A stretch of 64,000 bases of DNA, from the NCBI RefSeq assembly GCF_014270065.1, contig NZ_JACNME010000015.1:1-64000 (forward strand), in the 5' to 3' direction. Of this stretch, positions 50,848-59,861 are shown piece by piece. The DNA is from Quadrisphaera sp. RL12-1S (GTDB lineage Bacteria > Actinomycetota > Actinomycetes > Actinomycetales > Quadrisphaeraceae). Numbering within the stretch: the stretch's first letter is position 1; the number at the start of each line of letters is the position of its first letter. Both the position numbers and the translations under genes were made by a program. A model generated the notes under the pieces. The model saw nothing but the letters and a program-made list of their open reading frames with translations, had not been told where the DNA came from and did no database searches.

Positions 50848-51852
50848 TCAGCCGGGACCCTGAGCGCCGTCGGCGGCCGGGAGGACCAGCCGCACGGCGG
50901 TGCCGCGCCCCACCCGGCTCTCCACGGTGGCCGACCCCCCGTGCCGCTCCGCCACGGCCCTCACCAGCGCCAGCCCGAGGCCGCTGCCGGGGACGGCGCG
51001 GGTGCGGGGGCTGCGGTAGAGCTCCTCCCAGACCTGCTCCAGCTCCTCGGCGGCGATGCCGGGTCCGGTGTCGGCCACCTCGAGCACCACGTCCCGCCCG
51101 GAGTGGCGCGCCCGGACCTCGACGGCGCCGTCGGCGGGGGTGTACTTCACGGCGTTGTCGAGCAGGTTGACCACCGCCAGCTCGAGCACGTCGTGGTCTC
51201 CGAGCACAGGGGGCAGCGGCCACGGCGCCCGGGGCAGGTCGAGGTGCACCGACGGGCCCCGCGGGGACTCGACCACGGACACGGCGTCCTGCAGGAGCGC
51301 CGAGAGGTCGACCGGGGAGCGCTCGAGGGCTCCGGAGCGCACGTCCGCGATCTTGCGCAGGTCCCCGGTGAGGCGGCTCAGCCGCACCGCCTGCTCCTCG
51401 ATGCTCGCCAGCGCCGCCGCTGCACCGCGGTCGTCGTCGTCACCTCCCCGGCCGGCGGAGACCCGGGTGCTGGAGAGGTTGGCGACGGCGGCGCGCATGG
51501 CGGTCAGCGGGTTCTTCAGCTCGTGGTCGAGGCGTGAGAGCAGCAGGCGCCGCTCCTCGGCGGCGGCGGCCACCAGCTCCGCCGCCCGCCGCCGCGCCCT
51601 GGCCTCCCGGCGGGCCAGCAGCCCCAGCACCACCAGCCCCACCGCGCTCGGCACGGCGCCCGCGGCGAGGAACCAGTCGTGCGGCTGAGCGCTCAGCGCA
51701 ACGCGCACGCGCTCGTCGGGCAGCTGCCCCGTCACGGCCGCCGCCGCGAGCGCGGCGCCCACCAGCAGCGGGAGGAGGACGACGACGACGGCGAGCACCC
51801 ACCGCCGCCTGCTGCGGCGCCGGGCGGCCGCGCCGTCAGGCGGGCTCGACAC
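50848..51852 (-). CDS. Sensor histidine kinase of two-component system
   Basis: This 334-residue kinase has two hydrophobic segments (about 18-40 and 60-80), a short extracytoplasmic loop and a HisKA domain with His110 in SRLDHELKNPLTAMR. The ATPase domain follows with N-box VNLLDNAVKYTPADG, G1 DTGPGIAAEEL and G2 GSGLGLALVRAV. The GTG at 51852 overlaps the response-regulator gene by 17 bases, so the two proteins form a pair. The small external loop suggests sensing within the membrane or of envelope stress. Confidence 0.93.
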   Translation of the reverse strand: MSSPPDGAAARRRSRRRWVLAVVVVLLPLLVGAALAAAAVTGQLPDERVRVALSAQPHDWFLAAGAVPSAVGLVVLGLLARREARARRRAAELVAAAAEERRLLLSRLDHELKNPLTAMRAAVANLSSTRVSAGRGGDDDDRGAAAALASIEEQAVRLSRLTGDLRKIADVRSGALERSPVDLSALLQDAVSVVESPRGPSVHLDLPRAPWPLPPVLGDHDVLELAVVNLLDNAVKYTPADGAVEVRARHSGRDVVLEVADTGPGIAAEELEQVWEELYRSPRTRAVPGSGLGLALVRAVAERHGGSATVESRVGRGTAVRLVLPAADGAQGPG

Positions 51853-52543
51853 GTCCGGCGAAGCGGTAGCCGGACCCGGGGGCGGTGACGATCATCGCGG
51901 GGTCGGAGGAGTCGTCCTCCAGGACGCGGCGCAGCTCGGCCACGCGCGTGTCCACGGAGCGGGTGCTGGTGGCGTACGACCAGCCCCACACGGCCTCGAG
52001 CAGCCGTTCGCGGGTGAGCACCTCGTCAGGGTGGGTCATGAGGTACGCCAGCAGCGTGGTGGCGCGCGGGGTGAGCACCACCTCCCTGCCGTCGCGGGTG
52101 ACGCGCTGGGAGGCGCGGTCCAGCACCACGGGCCCGCTGCGCAGCCGCTGGGCGCTGGCCAGGCCGGCCTGGGCGGCGTCACCGCCGCGGCGCAGCACCG
52201 CGCGGATCCTGGCGATGAGCTCGTAGGGGTCGAACGGCTTGTTGAGGTAGTCGTCAGCGCCCTCCTCCAGCGCCATGGCGCGCTCGGAGGACTCCCCCAC
52301 CTGCGTCAGCAGGATGATCGGCGTGGTGCGCCCCTCGGCGCGGGCGGTGCGCAGCACCTCCCGGCCGTCGGTGCCGGGGAGCATGACGTCGAGCACGACG
52401 AGGTCGTACGCGCCCGCCCGCAGCCTCGACAGGGCGGCGTCACCGTCGGCGGCCACGTCCACGGTGAACCCGGAGCGGCGCAGCAGCGGGGCGAGGTTGT
52501 CGGTGATGGCGGTCTCGTCGTCCACGAGCAGCAGCGCGACCAC
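51836..52543 (-). CDS. OmpR-family response regulator
   Basis: This regulator (235 aa) has an N-terminal receiver domain (acidic pocket VDDE, phosphorylated Asp52 in LDVMLPGTDG, Lys102 in NKPFDPYEL) and a C-terminal winged-helix DNA-binding domain with VLTRERLLEAVWGWSY and TRSVDTRVAELRRVLEDD. It is the partner of the kinase at 50848-51852. The GTG start at 52543 gives VVALLLVDDE. Targets may include the neighbouring envelope genes, but no shared site is evident. Confidence 0.94.
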   Translation of the reverse strand: MVALLLVDDETAITDNLAPLLRRSGFTVDVAADGDAALSRLRAGAYDLVVLDVMLPGTDGREVLRTARAEGRTTPIILLTQVGESSERAMALEEGADDYLNKPFDPYELIARIRAVLRRGGDAAQAGLASAQRLRSGPVVLDRASQRVTRDGREVVLTPRATTLLAYLMTHPDEVLTRERLLEAVWGWSYATSTRSVDTRVAELRRVLEDDSSDPAMIVTAPGSGYRFAGRVEPA

Positions 52544-52571
52544 CGCGCGGACCAGCCCTCGTCAGCCGGCG

Positions 52572-52901
52572 TCAGATGACGCGGGGCTCGCTGCCGTCCT
52601 CGGAGACGACCGGGCGGCCGGCGTCCTGCCAGGCGCCCATGCCGCCGTCGACCACCACCGCGTCGTAGCCGTTCTCCTGCAGCCAGGTGGCGGCGCGCGC
52701 GGCGCGCCCGCCGGCGCGGCAGAGCACCTGCAGCTCCGCGTCCCCCGGGAGCTCGCCCACGCGGGAGGGCAGGTCGCCGAGCGGCACGTGGATCGCGCCG
52801 GGGGCGTGGCCGGCGTCCCACTCGTCCTGCTCGCGGACGTCCAGCAGCACGGCGCCGTCGGGCACCTGGTCGGCGGTCACCACGGGGGCGGGCTCGGTCA
52901 T
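52572..52901 (-). CDS. Rhodanese-like domain protein
   Basis: This single-domain rhodanese (109 aa) has LLDVREQDEWDAGHAPGAIHVPL near the start, cut here to DVREQDEWDAGHAPGAIHVP, and the active-site loop LCRAGGRAARA with Cys61. It probably transfers sulfane sulfur or acts as a thiol carrier in the cytoplasm. Its ATG overlaps the stop of the CNNM/CorC gene (ATGA at 52898-52901), so the two are cotranslated. Confidence 0.9.
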   Translation of the reverse strand: MTEPAPVVTADQVPDGAVLLDVREQDEWDAGHAPGAIHVPLGDLPSRVGELPGDAELQVLCRAGGRAARAATWLQENGYDAVVVDGGMGAWQDAGRPVVSEDGSEPRVI

Positions 52902-54289
52902 GCGGGGCTCCTCGTCGGCTCGGGCTGGTCGTCCTCGGCGCCGCTGGCGCGACGGGCGCCGCGCTCGGCGGCGTCGCCGTCCTCGGCGGCGTCGCCACCA
53001 TCCTGCGCCAGCGGCTCCACGCGGATGCGGGAGGGTCGGCGCCCGTCCAGCTCGACCACCGTGAACCGGTGGCCGAGGTCCCGGACCTCGTCCCCCAGGC
53101 CCGGCAGCACGCCGAGGGAGGTCATGACGAACCCGGCCAGGGTCTCGTAGGGCCCCTCGGGCAGCTCCACGCCCGTGGCCTCCTCGACCTCGTCGCGGTG
53201 CAGCAGGCCGTCCAGCTCCACGGGGCCGGTCGCGGCGCCCGTCCAGCGGGGCTCACCGGCGTGCGGGTCGTACTCGTCCTCGATCTCCCCGACCAGCTCC
53301 TCCACGAGGTCCTCGAGGGTGACGATGCCGTCGGTGCCGCCGTACTCGTCCACGACCACGGCCAGGTGGCGCCCGCTGCGCCGCATCTCCGAGAGCGACG
53401 GCAGCAGCGTCTTGCTGCCCGGCAGCAGCGCCACGGGCCTCACGAGGTCGGCCACGGTGCCCCGCTGACCGCGGTGGGCGGCGGTGAGCAGGTCGCGCAC
53501 GTGCACGAAGCCGAGGACGTCGTCGGAGGACTCGCCGGTGACGGGGTAGCGGGAGTGCGGCTGGTCCTCGACCACGGAGACCGCCTCCTCCAGGTCGAGG
53601 TCGGCGGGGAGGAAGTCCACCTCCGTGCGCGGCACCATCACCTCGGACAGGCGGCGGTCGGCGGCGTCGAAGACGTCCGCGACGATGCGGCGCTCGGTCT
53701 CGTCGAGCTGCTCGTGGGTGGAGACCATGTCCCGCAGCTCCTCCTCGGTGACCTCCTCGCGCGTGGCGTTGGGGTCCAGGCCGATGAGGCGTCCCACGGC
53801 GTCGGTGGAGCGGCCCAGCAGCCACACCACGGGCCGGGTGACCGTGGCGATCCGGTCGAGCACCGGGGCCACCACCAGCGACACGCCCTCGGCCCGCTGC
53901 AGCGCCAGGCGCTTGGGCACCAGCTCGCCGAGGACCAGCGACACGTAGGTGACCAGCGCGGTCACCGCGATGAGCGCCACCACGTCCGCCACGCCCTGGC
54001 CCATCCCGAGCGACACCAGCCAGGGGGCCACGACGACGGCGATCTGGCTGCCGCCGAAGGCCGAGGCCAGGAAGCCGGACAGCGTCACGCCGATCTGCAC
54101 CGCGGACAGGAACCGGTTGGTGTCGCCGGTGAGGCGCTCCACCGCGGTGCCCCGGCCCCCGCGGCCCGCCATCGCCCGGACCTGGCTCTCGCGCAGCGAG
54201 ACCACCGCCAGCTCCGAGCAGGAGAAGAACCCGCCGATGAGCACCAGGACGACGACGACGGTCACGTTCAGGAGCAAGCCCGGTTCCAC
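52898..54289 (-). CDS. CNNM/CorC-type membrane protein with CBS domains
   Basis: This 463-residue protein of the hemolysin C/CorC family has a DUF21 membrane region with about four helices (residues 1-195), two CBS domains (about 215-330, including MVPRTEVDFLPAD and VVVDEYGGTDGIVTLEDLVEELVG, cut here to VDEYGGTDGIVTLEDL), and a C-terminal CorC_HlyC domain. Such proteins take part in magnesium or cobalt export or ion homeostasis. The GTG at 54289 is chosen because a helix starts right after it and CAGACT ends seven bases before it; an upstream in-frame extension has no domain support. The C-terminal tail is acidic and variable. Confidence 0.9.
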   Translation of the reverse strand: MEPGLLLNVTVVVVLVLIGGFFSCSELAVVSLRESQVRAMAGRGGRGTAVERLTGDTNRFLSAVQIGVTLSGFLASAFGGSQIAVVVAPWLVSLGMGQGVADVVALIAVTALVTYVSLVLGELVPKRLALQRAEGVSLVVAPVLDRIATVTRPVVWLLGRSTDAVGRLIGLDPNATREEVTEEELRDMVSTHEQLDETERRIVADVFDAADRRLSEVMVPRTEVDFLPADLDLEEAVSVVEDQPHSRYPVTGESSDDVLGFVHVRDLLTAAHRGQRGTVADLVRPVALLPGSKTLLPSLSEMRRSGRHLAVVVDEYGGTDGIVTLEDLVEELVGEIEDEYDPHAGEPRWTGAATGPVELDGLLHRDEVEEATGVELPEGPYETLAGFVMTSLGVLPGLGDEVRDLGHRFTVVELDGRRPSRIRVEPLAQDGGDAAEDGDAAERGARRASGAEDDQPEPTRSPA

Positions 54290-54551
54290 GCCGTCCAGTC
54301 TGGGGCAGACAGGGGGTGCGGACCCGTCGGCTGTCATCCGCCCGGAGGCCCACCCCGTCCGTGGTCGACGACCGCGCCCGTGCGCGCGCGGGCGAGCTCG
54401 GCCCGGCCTCCGCCCGTCAGCGGCAGCTGTCTCACGTCGTCGATCGTCGACGAGTCCACGGTGGTCGGGAGCTGCCCGGTGGTGACCGACGACCACCCCC
54501 CGGTCGCCGCCTCGTCGTGGACCGCTGCGCGGTCACGCCGAGGCGCGCCCG
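54290..54551. other. Intergenic gap with no recognised feature
   Basis: This stretch lies between the CNNM/CorC start and the SnoaL-like stop. I see no gene, RNA or repeat here apart from the CAGACT element (54297-54302) that may serve the CNNM gene. Confidence 0.5.
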
Positions 54552-54962
54552 TCAGCCCGGCTGGCGCCAGGAAGGACGACCCGTCTCCGCTTCGAAGGCG
54601 GGGCGGACCGACACGGTGTCGTAGACGATGTGCAGGCGGTCGATCAGACCGTCGGAGGTCAGTCGGGCCACGTCGACGACGTCGAAGGGCGCCGGGCGTC
54701 CCGAGGGCAGCCGCCAGTCGAAGTGGAAGAAGAAGCTCACCAGCCGGGCGCCGGCGACGTCCTCTCCGCTCATCGTCCCCATCAGCTGCAGGTGGGAGGC
54801 GGAGGTGTCGGAGAAGAGCACGGGGTAGAAGTCCCTGGGGTGGAGGGGGCCGTACAGGGGCGAGTGCACGACGGCGTCGTCGCTGAACAGCGACACCGCG
54901 AGGTCCGCGTCTGCCGTCCTCAGGGCGTGCAGGTAGGTCGCTACCAGGGAGTCGCCATCCAT
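54552..54962 (-). CDS. SnoaL/NTF2-like small protein
   Basis: This 136-residue protein has an NTF2-like/SnoaL fold pattern: VATYLHALRTADADLAVSLFSDDAVVHSPL, cut here to YLHALRTADADLAVSLFSDD, then FDVVDVARLTSDGLIDRLHIVYD. Members are polyketide cyclases, isomerases or ligand-binding proteins. No catalytic residues can be assigned. The ATG at 54962 gives MDGDSLVATY; a GTG two codons earlier is also possible. It stands alone, with gaps on both sides. Confidence 0.75.
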   Translation of the reverse strand: MDGDSLVATYLHALRTADADLAVSLFSDDAVVHSPLYGPLHPRDFYPVLFSDTSASHLQLMGTMSGEDVAGARLVSFFFHFDWRLPSGRPAPFDVVDVARLTSDGLIDRLHIVYDTVSVRPAFEAETGRPSWRQPG

Positions 54963-55128
54963 GCGGACATCGAAGCGCAGCGGGACACGGGCGTGAGCGG
55001 TAGGGGTGCAGCGCTGCTGCCGTCGAGGACCGGGGGCGGCGAGCGGAGATCGACACGAGGTCCGCTGGTCGCCGCTGCCGTTCCGAGTGCTGGCTGATGC
55101 TCCACGGAGAGACCCCGTCCCGGGGTGG

Positions 55129-56034
55129 TCAGCGCAGGAACTTGGAGGTGCGCCGGTCGGCGAGCGGCTTCCCTCCGGTCTGGCAGGTGGCGCAGTACTG
55201 CAGCGACCGGTCCGCGAACGACACCTCGCGCACCACGTCACCGCAGACGGGGCAGGTCTCACCCGTGCGGCCGTGCACCCGCATCCCGGCGCGCTTGGCG
55301 TCCTTGAGCTGGGACGCCGGCTTGCCGGACGCCGCGGCGACCGCCGACGCGAGCACGTCCTTGAGGGAGGCGAACAGGCGCGACACCTCGTCGTCGTCGA
55401 GCTTTCCGGAGATCGCGAACGGGGAGATCCGCGCGGCGTGGAGCACCTCGTCGGAGTAGGCGTTGCCCACCCCCGCCAGCACGGACTGCTCGCGCAGCAG
55501 GCCCTTCACCTGCTGGCGCGACCCCGCGAGCAGGGTCTGCAGCGCCGCGAGGTCGAAGGAGCCGTCCAGCGGGTCCGGCCCGAGCGAGGCGATCGCCGGC
55601 ACCTGCTGCGGGTCGCGGACCACGTGGACCGCCAGCCGCTTCTGGGTCCCCTGCTCCGTGAGGTCGAAGCCGGGGCGCCCGCCGTCGGCCTCGCTGTCGA
55701 TGGCGAACAGCACGCGCAGCGCCAGCGGGCTCTTGCCGGGCCGCACCGGGGTGGTCGGCAGCTGCTCGGACCAGCGCAGCCACCCCGCGCGCGACAGGTG
55801 GACCACGAGGTGCAGCCCGTCGAGGTCGACGTCCAGCCACTTGCCGTGCCGGGCCACCCCGGTCACCGGCAGCCCCGCGAGCGCGGACGGTGGCGGGTCG
55901 AACGTCTTCAGCACGTTGATCGCGCCGACGCCCACCTCGGCGACGACAGCGGCGCCGCCCTCGGCGGCGGGGCGATCCACCAAGCGCTGGCGCAGGAAGC
56001 CGGCCAGCGCCTCGACCTCGGGCAGCTCGGGCAC
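55129..56034 (-). CDS. Formamidopyrimidine-DNA glycosylase/Nei-family protein
   Basis: This base-excision glycosylase has 301 residues. After loss of the first Met the N-terminus is PELPEVEAL, with the catalytic Pro and Glu of the Fpg/Nei family. HGKWLDVDLDGLHLVVHL follows, then the helix-two-turn-helix region VLAGVGNAYSDEVLHAARISP and the C-terminal zinc finger CPVCGDV...CATCQTGG. It removes damaged bases and cuts the strand. The GTG at 56034 is fixed by the requirement for an N-terminal Pro; upstream in-frame Met codons would destroy this. It is more like the actinobacterial Fpg-like branch than E. coli MutM. Confidence 0.92.
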   Translation of the reverse strand: MPELPEVEALAGFLRQRLVDRPAAEGGAAVVAEVGVGAINVLKTFDPPPSALAGLPVTGVARHGKWLDVDLDGLHLVVHLSRAGWLRWSEQLPTTPVRPGKSPLALRVLFAIDSEADGGRPGFDLTEQGTQKRLAVHVVRDPQQVPAIASLGPDPLDGSFDLAALQTLLAGSRQQVKGLLREQSVLAGVGNAYSDEVLHAARISPFAISGKLDDDEVSRLFASLKDVLASAVAAASGKPASQLKDAKRAGMRVHGRTGETCPVCGDVVREVSFADRSLQYCATCQTGGKPLADRRTSKFLR

Positions 56035-56136
56035 GTCCGCCAGCGTGCCAGGGGCTGGCCACCCGGGCACCGCTGCGCGGGCGACCACGCCCCAACGGCG
56101 CAGCGCCCGCGGCAGTCCGGGGCCACCCGGCGGAGC

Positions 56137-56970
56137 TCAGGCGGTCGCCCGCCCTCGCCGGAGCCCGGGGAGCCCGGGGAGCCAGCGGTGCCCGGGGAGG
56201 CTGGCGGCGCGGGCGGCGGCGTACAGCAGGGCGCTGGTGGCGGTGACGAAGAAGCCAGCCGGCCAGTCGGTCCAGTACGACAGCGCGATCGCGGTCCAGA
56301 CCGTCACCAGGGCCAGGGTGACCGAGACGGCGACCGTGGCGAGGGGACGAGCCGTGACGAACCGCGCCGCCGCAGGCGGACCGACGAGAAGCGCGAACAT
56401 CAGCAGCGCTCCCACCACGGGCAGCGCGGTGGTGGTGGCAGCGGCGACGAGCAGGGCGAACGCCACGGTGACGGCTCCCGGCCGGACCCCGCGGGAGGGG
56501 GCGACGGCGGGGAGCACCGAGGCCAGCAGCAGCGGCCGGAAGAGGGTCGCGCAGACCGCGATGCAGAGGACGGCGATCACGGTCATCGGCAGGACCTCGG
56601 CGTCGCTGACGCCCAGCACCTGCCCGAACAGGAGCGCGAAGACCTCTGAGGAGTACTCCGTGCTGCGGCTGAGGAACAGCGCGCCGAGGGCCAGCATCGA
56701 CGCCAGCACGAGAGCGGTGATGACGTCGGACCGCGCTCGCCGCCCGAGCAGGGAGATCGTCAGAGACCCGACCAGCGCGAAGGAGGCCAGGCCCAGGAGG
56801 GGGTTGATGCCCACGAGGGTCGCCCCCGCCGCGCCGGCGAAGGCGCCGTGCGGGACGGCGTGCGCGAGGAAGGACTCCCCCCTCAGCACCACGAAGCAGC
56901 CGACGACGCCGGCGGTGACCGCGACGACGGTCCCCGCGGTCCAGGCGTTGAGCATGAAGGGCTCGAACAC
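56137..56970 (-). CDS. Metal ABC transporter permease (ABC-3 family, second)
   Basis: This 277-residue permease has eight or so helices and the ABC-3 family segments GCFVVLRGESFLAHAVPHGAFAG, cut here to VLRGESFLAHAVPHGAF, and VVGALLMFALLVGPPAAARF. It begins one base after the stop of the first permease gene, so the importer uses two different permeases. It belongs with the ATPase and binding protein encoded upstream in the order SBP, ATPase, permease, permease. Confidence 0.92.
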   Translation of the reverse strand: MFEPFMLNAWTAGTVVAVTAGVVGCFVVLRGESFLAHAVPHGAFAGAAGATLVGINPLLGLASFALVGSLTISLLGRRARSDVITALVLASMLALGALFLSRSTEYSSEVFALLFGQVLGVSDAEVLPMTVIAVLCIAVCATLFRPLLLASVLPAVAPSRGVRPGAVTVAFALLVAAATTTALPVVGALLMFALLVGPPAAARFVTARPLATVAVSVTLALVTVWTAIALSYWTDWPAGFFVTATSALLYAAARAASLPGHRWLPGLPGLRRGRATA

Positions 56971-57891
56971 TCAGCCCACCTCCTCGAGCGGCCCCGCGAG
57001 GACCGCTCCCCCGCTGGGCGCTCCCGAGCCCCCCAGGCCCCGCCGGCGCCGGAGCGCGGCGGCGCCGCGCGAGGCCAGGTACACCAGCAGGACCAGGACG
57101 ACGATGGAGAAGCTGACGGGCCAGTTCCCGCCGCCGCCGCTCCAGTAGTAGCTCTCGAACGCGACGAAGCAGCCCGCCACGGTGACGGCCACCGAGATCG
57201 CCGCGGAGACCACGACGGCGAGGCCGGCCCGCTTGGTCATGAGCAGGGCCGAGGCAGCGGGTCCGACCAGCAGCGCCGTGGCGAGGATCGCTCCCACGGT
57301 GAGCGCGGCCAGCTCCACGGCCAGCGCCAGCACCACCAGGAACAGCAGGCCCGTCAGGCGCGGGGAGGCTCCTCGTGCGGCGGCGAGGTCGGGGTGCAGG
57401 GAGTCGGTGAGGAGGCGCCGGTGCAGCAGCACCACCAGCGCCAGCGAGACAGCGCTCAGCCCGAGCACCACGGGCACGACCCGCGGGTCGATGACGAAGA
57501 GGGAGCCGAAGAGCACCGAGACGGCCGCGTCGCTGGTGCCGCTGCGGGAGGTGTCCCAGTAGAGGAACAGCGAGGTCAGACCGAGCCCGAAGGCGAAGAC
57601 GACTCCGGTGGCGATGTCACGTCCTCGCAGCCGCGTGATCCCGATGCCGTCCATGGCGAGGGCGGCGAGGACCCCCGCGGCCACGAACCCCCACAGCTGG
57701 TCCAGGCCCACCAGGAGGGCGCCCGACCCGCCGACCGCCCCGAGCTCGGCGAGGGCGTGACCGGCGAAGGACTGCCCCCGGATGACGGTGAAGACCCCGA
57801 CGACGCCGGTGACGACGGCGACGAGGACGCCGACGGCGAGCGCCGAGCGCACGGTCGGGCTGAGCCAGAAGGCGTCGAGCGCGGCGGTCAT
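56971..57891 (-). CDS. Metal ABC transporter permease (ABC-3 family, first)
   Basis: This 306-residue permease shows GVFTVIRGQSFAGHALAELGAVGG near the N-terminus, cut here to IRGQSFAGHALAELGAVG, and ATALLVGPAASALLM, typical of ZnuB/MntB-type transporters. It overlaps the ATPase gene by four bases (ATGA at 57888-57891). The C-terminal tail (about 30 residues) is Gly/Arg-rich and probably cytoplasmic. Confidence 0.92.
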   Translation of the reverse strand: MTAALDAFWLSPTVRSALAVGVLVAVVTGVVGVFTVIRGQSFAGHALAELGAVGGSGALLVGLDQLWGFVAAGVLAALAMDGIGITRLRGRDIATGVVFAFGLGLTSLFLYWDTSRSGTSDAAVSVLFGSLFVIDPRVVPVVLGLSAVSLALVVLLHRRLLTDSLHPDLAAARGASPRLTGLLFLVVLALAVELAALTVGAILATALLVGPAASALLMTKRAGLAVVVSAAISVAVTVAGCFVAFESYYWSGGGGNWPVSFSIVVLVLLVYLASRGAAALRRRRGLGGSGAPSGGAVLAGPLEEVG

Positions 57892-58718
57892 GCGCGCGGC
57901 TCCCCACCGGCGAGCGCGGGCGCGGACTCGGGCACCGGGGCCTCCTGGTCGGCGAGGACGACGAGGCGGCCCCCGGCCCGGAGCACCTGGATGGGACGGC
58001 CGTAGAGGCGGGTGAGCACCTCCGGACGCACGACCTCCTCCGGCGTTCCCGTCACGGCGCGGCCACCGGCCAGGTACACCACGCGGTCGAGCACGGGCAG
58101 GAGCGTGGTGATCTCGTGCGCGGTGAGGACCACCGCGACGCCGCGCTCGCGGCGGATCCTCGCGAGGAGCGCGATGACGTCCGCCGCGTTCGCGGGGTCG
58201 AGGTTGGCGAGCGGCTCGTCGAGCAGCAGCACCGCGGGCTCCGCCACCAGTGCGTGCGCGATGAGCACGCGCTGCTGCTGCCCGCCGGAGAGCTCACCGA
58301 CGCGGCGGTCGGCCAGGTGGAGCGCGCCGACGGCGTCGAGGGCGTCCTCCACGCGCCGGCGGTCGGCCGAGCGGCGCAGTGGGATCCCCAGGCGGCCGCC
58401 GTCGATCCCGAGCTGGACGACGTCGCGGACCCTCAGGGGGGTGTCTGCGTCGAGCGCCACCTTCTGCGGGAGGTAGCCGAGGCCCGCGGGGCCGCGTCGG
58501 CCGTCGCCGCGCACGACCGCCCCCGTCGTCGGCCGCTGGAGCCCGAGCAGGACGCGCAGCAGCGTCGTCTTCCCGGCGCCGTTGGCGCCGATGAGCCCGA
58601 CCAGCTGACCCGAGTCGATGCTGACGTCGACGCCGTCGAGCACGCGGTGGCCGCCGAGGTCCACCCGGACGTCCTGGGCGAGGAGGACGGGCGTGGAGGC
58701 CCGCTGCTGCGCGTCCAC
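57888..58718 (-). CDS. Metal ABC transporter ATP-binding protein
   Basis: This 276-residue ATPase has Walker A GANGAGKTTLLR, signature LSGGQQQRVLIAHAL and Walker B VLLLDEPLANLD. It resembles ZnuC/MntA proteins of zinc and manganese importers. The gene lies 4 bases after the binding-protein gene and overlaps the first permease gene. Residue Gln at the signature end (QQQ) is usual in this group. Confidence 0.94.
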   Translation of the reverse strand: MDAQQRASTPVLLAQDVRVDLGGHRVLDGVDVSIDSGQLVGLIGANGAGKTTLLRVLLGLQRPTTGAVVRGDGRRGPAGLGYLPQKVALDADTPLRVRDVVQLGIDGGRLGIPLRRSADRRRVEDALDAVGALHLADRRVGELSGGQQQRVLIAHALVAEPAVLLLDEPLANLDPANAADVIALLARIRRERGVAVVLTAHEITTLLPVLDRVVYLAGGRAVTGTPEEVVRPEVLTRLYGRPIQVLRAGGRLVVLADQEAPVPESAPALAGGEPRA

Positions 58719-58722
58719 CGGC

Positions 58723-59703
58723 TCAGAGGTGCTCGGTCGAGGTGCCGCTGCTGATGGCGCTGTCCAGCGCCTTCACCTCGGCGAGCATCCACCGCTGGTA
58801 GTCGTAGCCCGACGGCATCGTCTCGTAGACGCCCACCACGGGGATCCCGTTGGCCTTGGCCAGGGAGAGGTACCGGGCGGTGGTGGAGTCGGTGACCTGC
58901 TGGTTGTAGAGGAAGACCTTGACCTGGCGACCGGTGAACAGCGCGTCCTGCGCGGCGGAGTCCTGCGGCGACGGGTCGGTGTCGTTCATGATCGCCGCCT
59001 GCAGGGAGAAGGGGGTCTTGATGTCCACCCCGGCGGCCTGGAGCGCGTAGTCGGCGACGGGTTCCGTCACGGCCACGGGGACGCCCGGGTGCTGCGCCTT
59101 GAGCGCGGCGAGCGCGTCGTCCCAGGGCTGGAGCGAGGCCGTGAAGCTCTGGAGGTTCTTCTCGAAGTAGGCCTTGTGCTCGGGCTGCAGCGCGCTGAGC
59201 GCGGCGGCGATCTTGGCTCCGACGGCGGGCATCGTCTTCGGGTCGTACCAGAGGTGCGGGTTCGGGGCGCTGTCGGGCAGCCCCAGCACGTCCTGGGCGA
59301 CGATGACGGTGCGGCCCGTGCCGGGGGAGGCCTGCTCCAGCTTGGTCATGAAGTCGTCGTAGCCGACGCCGTTCTGGACGATGAGCTGGGCCTTGCTGAT
59401 CTCCTCCGCGACGCTCGGGCTCGCCTCGAAGGTGTGGGGGTCGGTGTTGGGGTCGCTCATGATCGCCTGCGCCTCGACGTACTGCCCGCCGATCTGCGCG
59501 GCCACGTCGGAGTACTCGTTCTCCGCACCCACGACGCGGATCTTCGCCGAGCTCGACGTGTCGGTGGCCGTGCTCGACGTGCTCGACGGGGAGGCCGTCG
59601 AGGTCGGCGGCTGCGCCGCGTTCGACGCTGAGCACCCGGCCAACGACGCGACGACCACCAGCGCCACTCCCGCCAGGACCACCGCTCCCTGCCTGCGCAC
59701 CAT
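58723..59703 (-). CDS. Metal-binding lipoprotein of Zn/Mn ABC importer (cluster A-I)
   Basis: This 326-residue binding protein has a lipobox LAGC (Cys24) and a Ser/Thr linker to about residue 53. The metal ligands appear to be His in DPHTFEASP, His in NPHLWYDP, Glu in VTEPVADYAL and an acidic residue in GVYETMPSGYDY. A His-His-Glu-Asp/Glu set is typical of manganese-type PsaA proteins; zinc-type ZnuA usually has a third His. There is no His-rich loop. The ATG at 59703 is preferred since it directly precedes the basic MVRRQG signal start and has GGGAAGG upstream; an upstream ATG at 59778 would cover the operator. Confidence 0.88.
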   Translation of the reverse strand: MVRRQGAVVLAGVALVVVASLAGCSASNAAQPPTSTASPSSTSSTATDTSSSAKIRVVGAENEYSDVAAQIGGQYVEAQAIMSDPNTDPHTFEASPSVAEEISKAQLIVQNGVGYDDFMTKLEQASPGTGRTVIVAQDVLGLPDSAPNPHLWYDPKTMPAVGAKIAAALSALQPEHKAYFEKNLQSFTASLQPWDDALAALKAQHPGVPVAVTEPVADYALQAAGVDIKTPFSLQAAIMNDTDPSPQDSAAQDALFTGRQVKVFLYNQQVTDSTTARYLSLAKANGIPVVGVYETMPSGYDYQRWMLAEVKALDSAISSGTSTEHL

Positions 59704-59744
59704 GCACCGCACCTTCCCGGGGACATGCCCCACTCCACTGATGA

Positions 59745-59758
59745 TGAGAACGGTTCTC
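59745..59758. promoter_or_regulatory. Fur/Zur-family-like palindrome before the metal importer
   Basis: TGAGAACGGTTCTC holds a perfect 6+1+6 palindrome (GAGAAC-G-GTTCTC, 59746-59758) about 45 bases upstream of the binding-protein ATG. The AT-rich halves are unusual here and resemble Zur or other Fur-family boxes. The regulator gene is not in the window. Confidence 0.45.
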
Positions 59759-59861
59759 CCACTCATCGTTGAGAGCATCCTGTGATCATGGTGGGCGGCA
59801 CCTCGGAGCCGCGGTGGGCTCGAGCACGCGCCCCCCGGTCGGAGCGGGCAGCATCGTCACC

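Noticed and set aside
59782-59790. Lone GTGATCATG in the gap before the MFS exporter gene
   Set aside because: It could be a decayed half of the repeat family, but no complementary arm is present, so it is not counted as a member.
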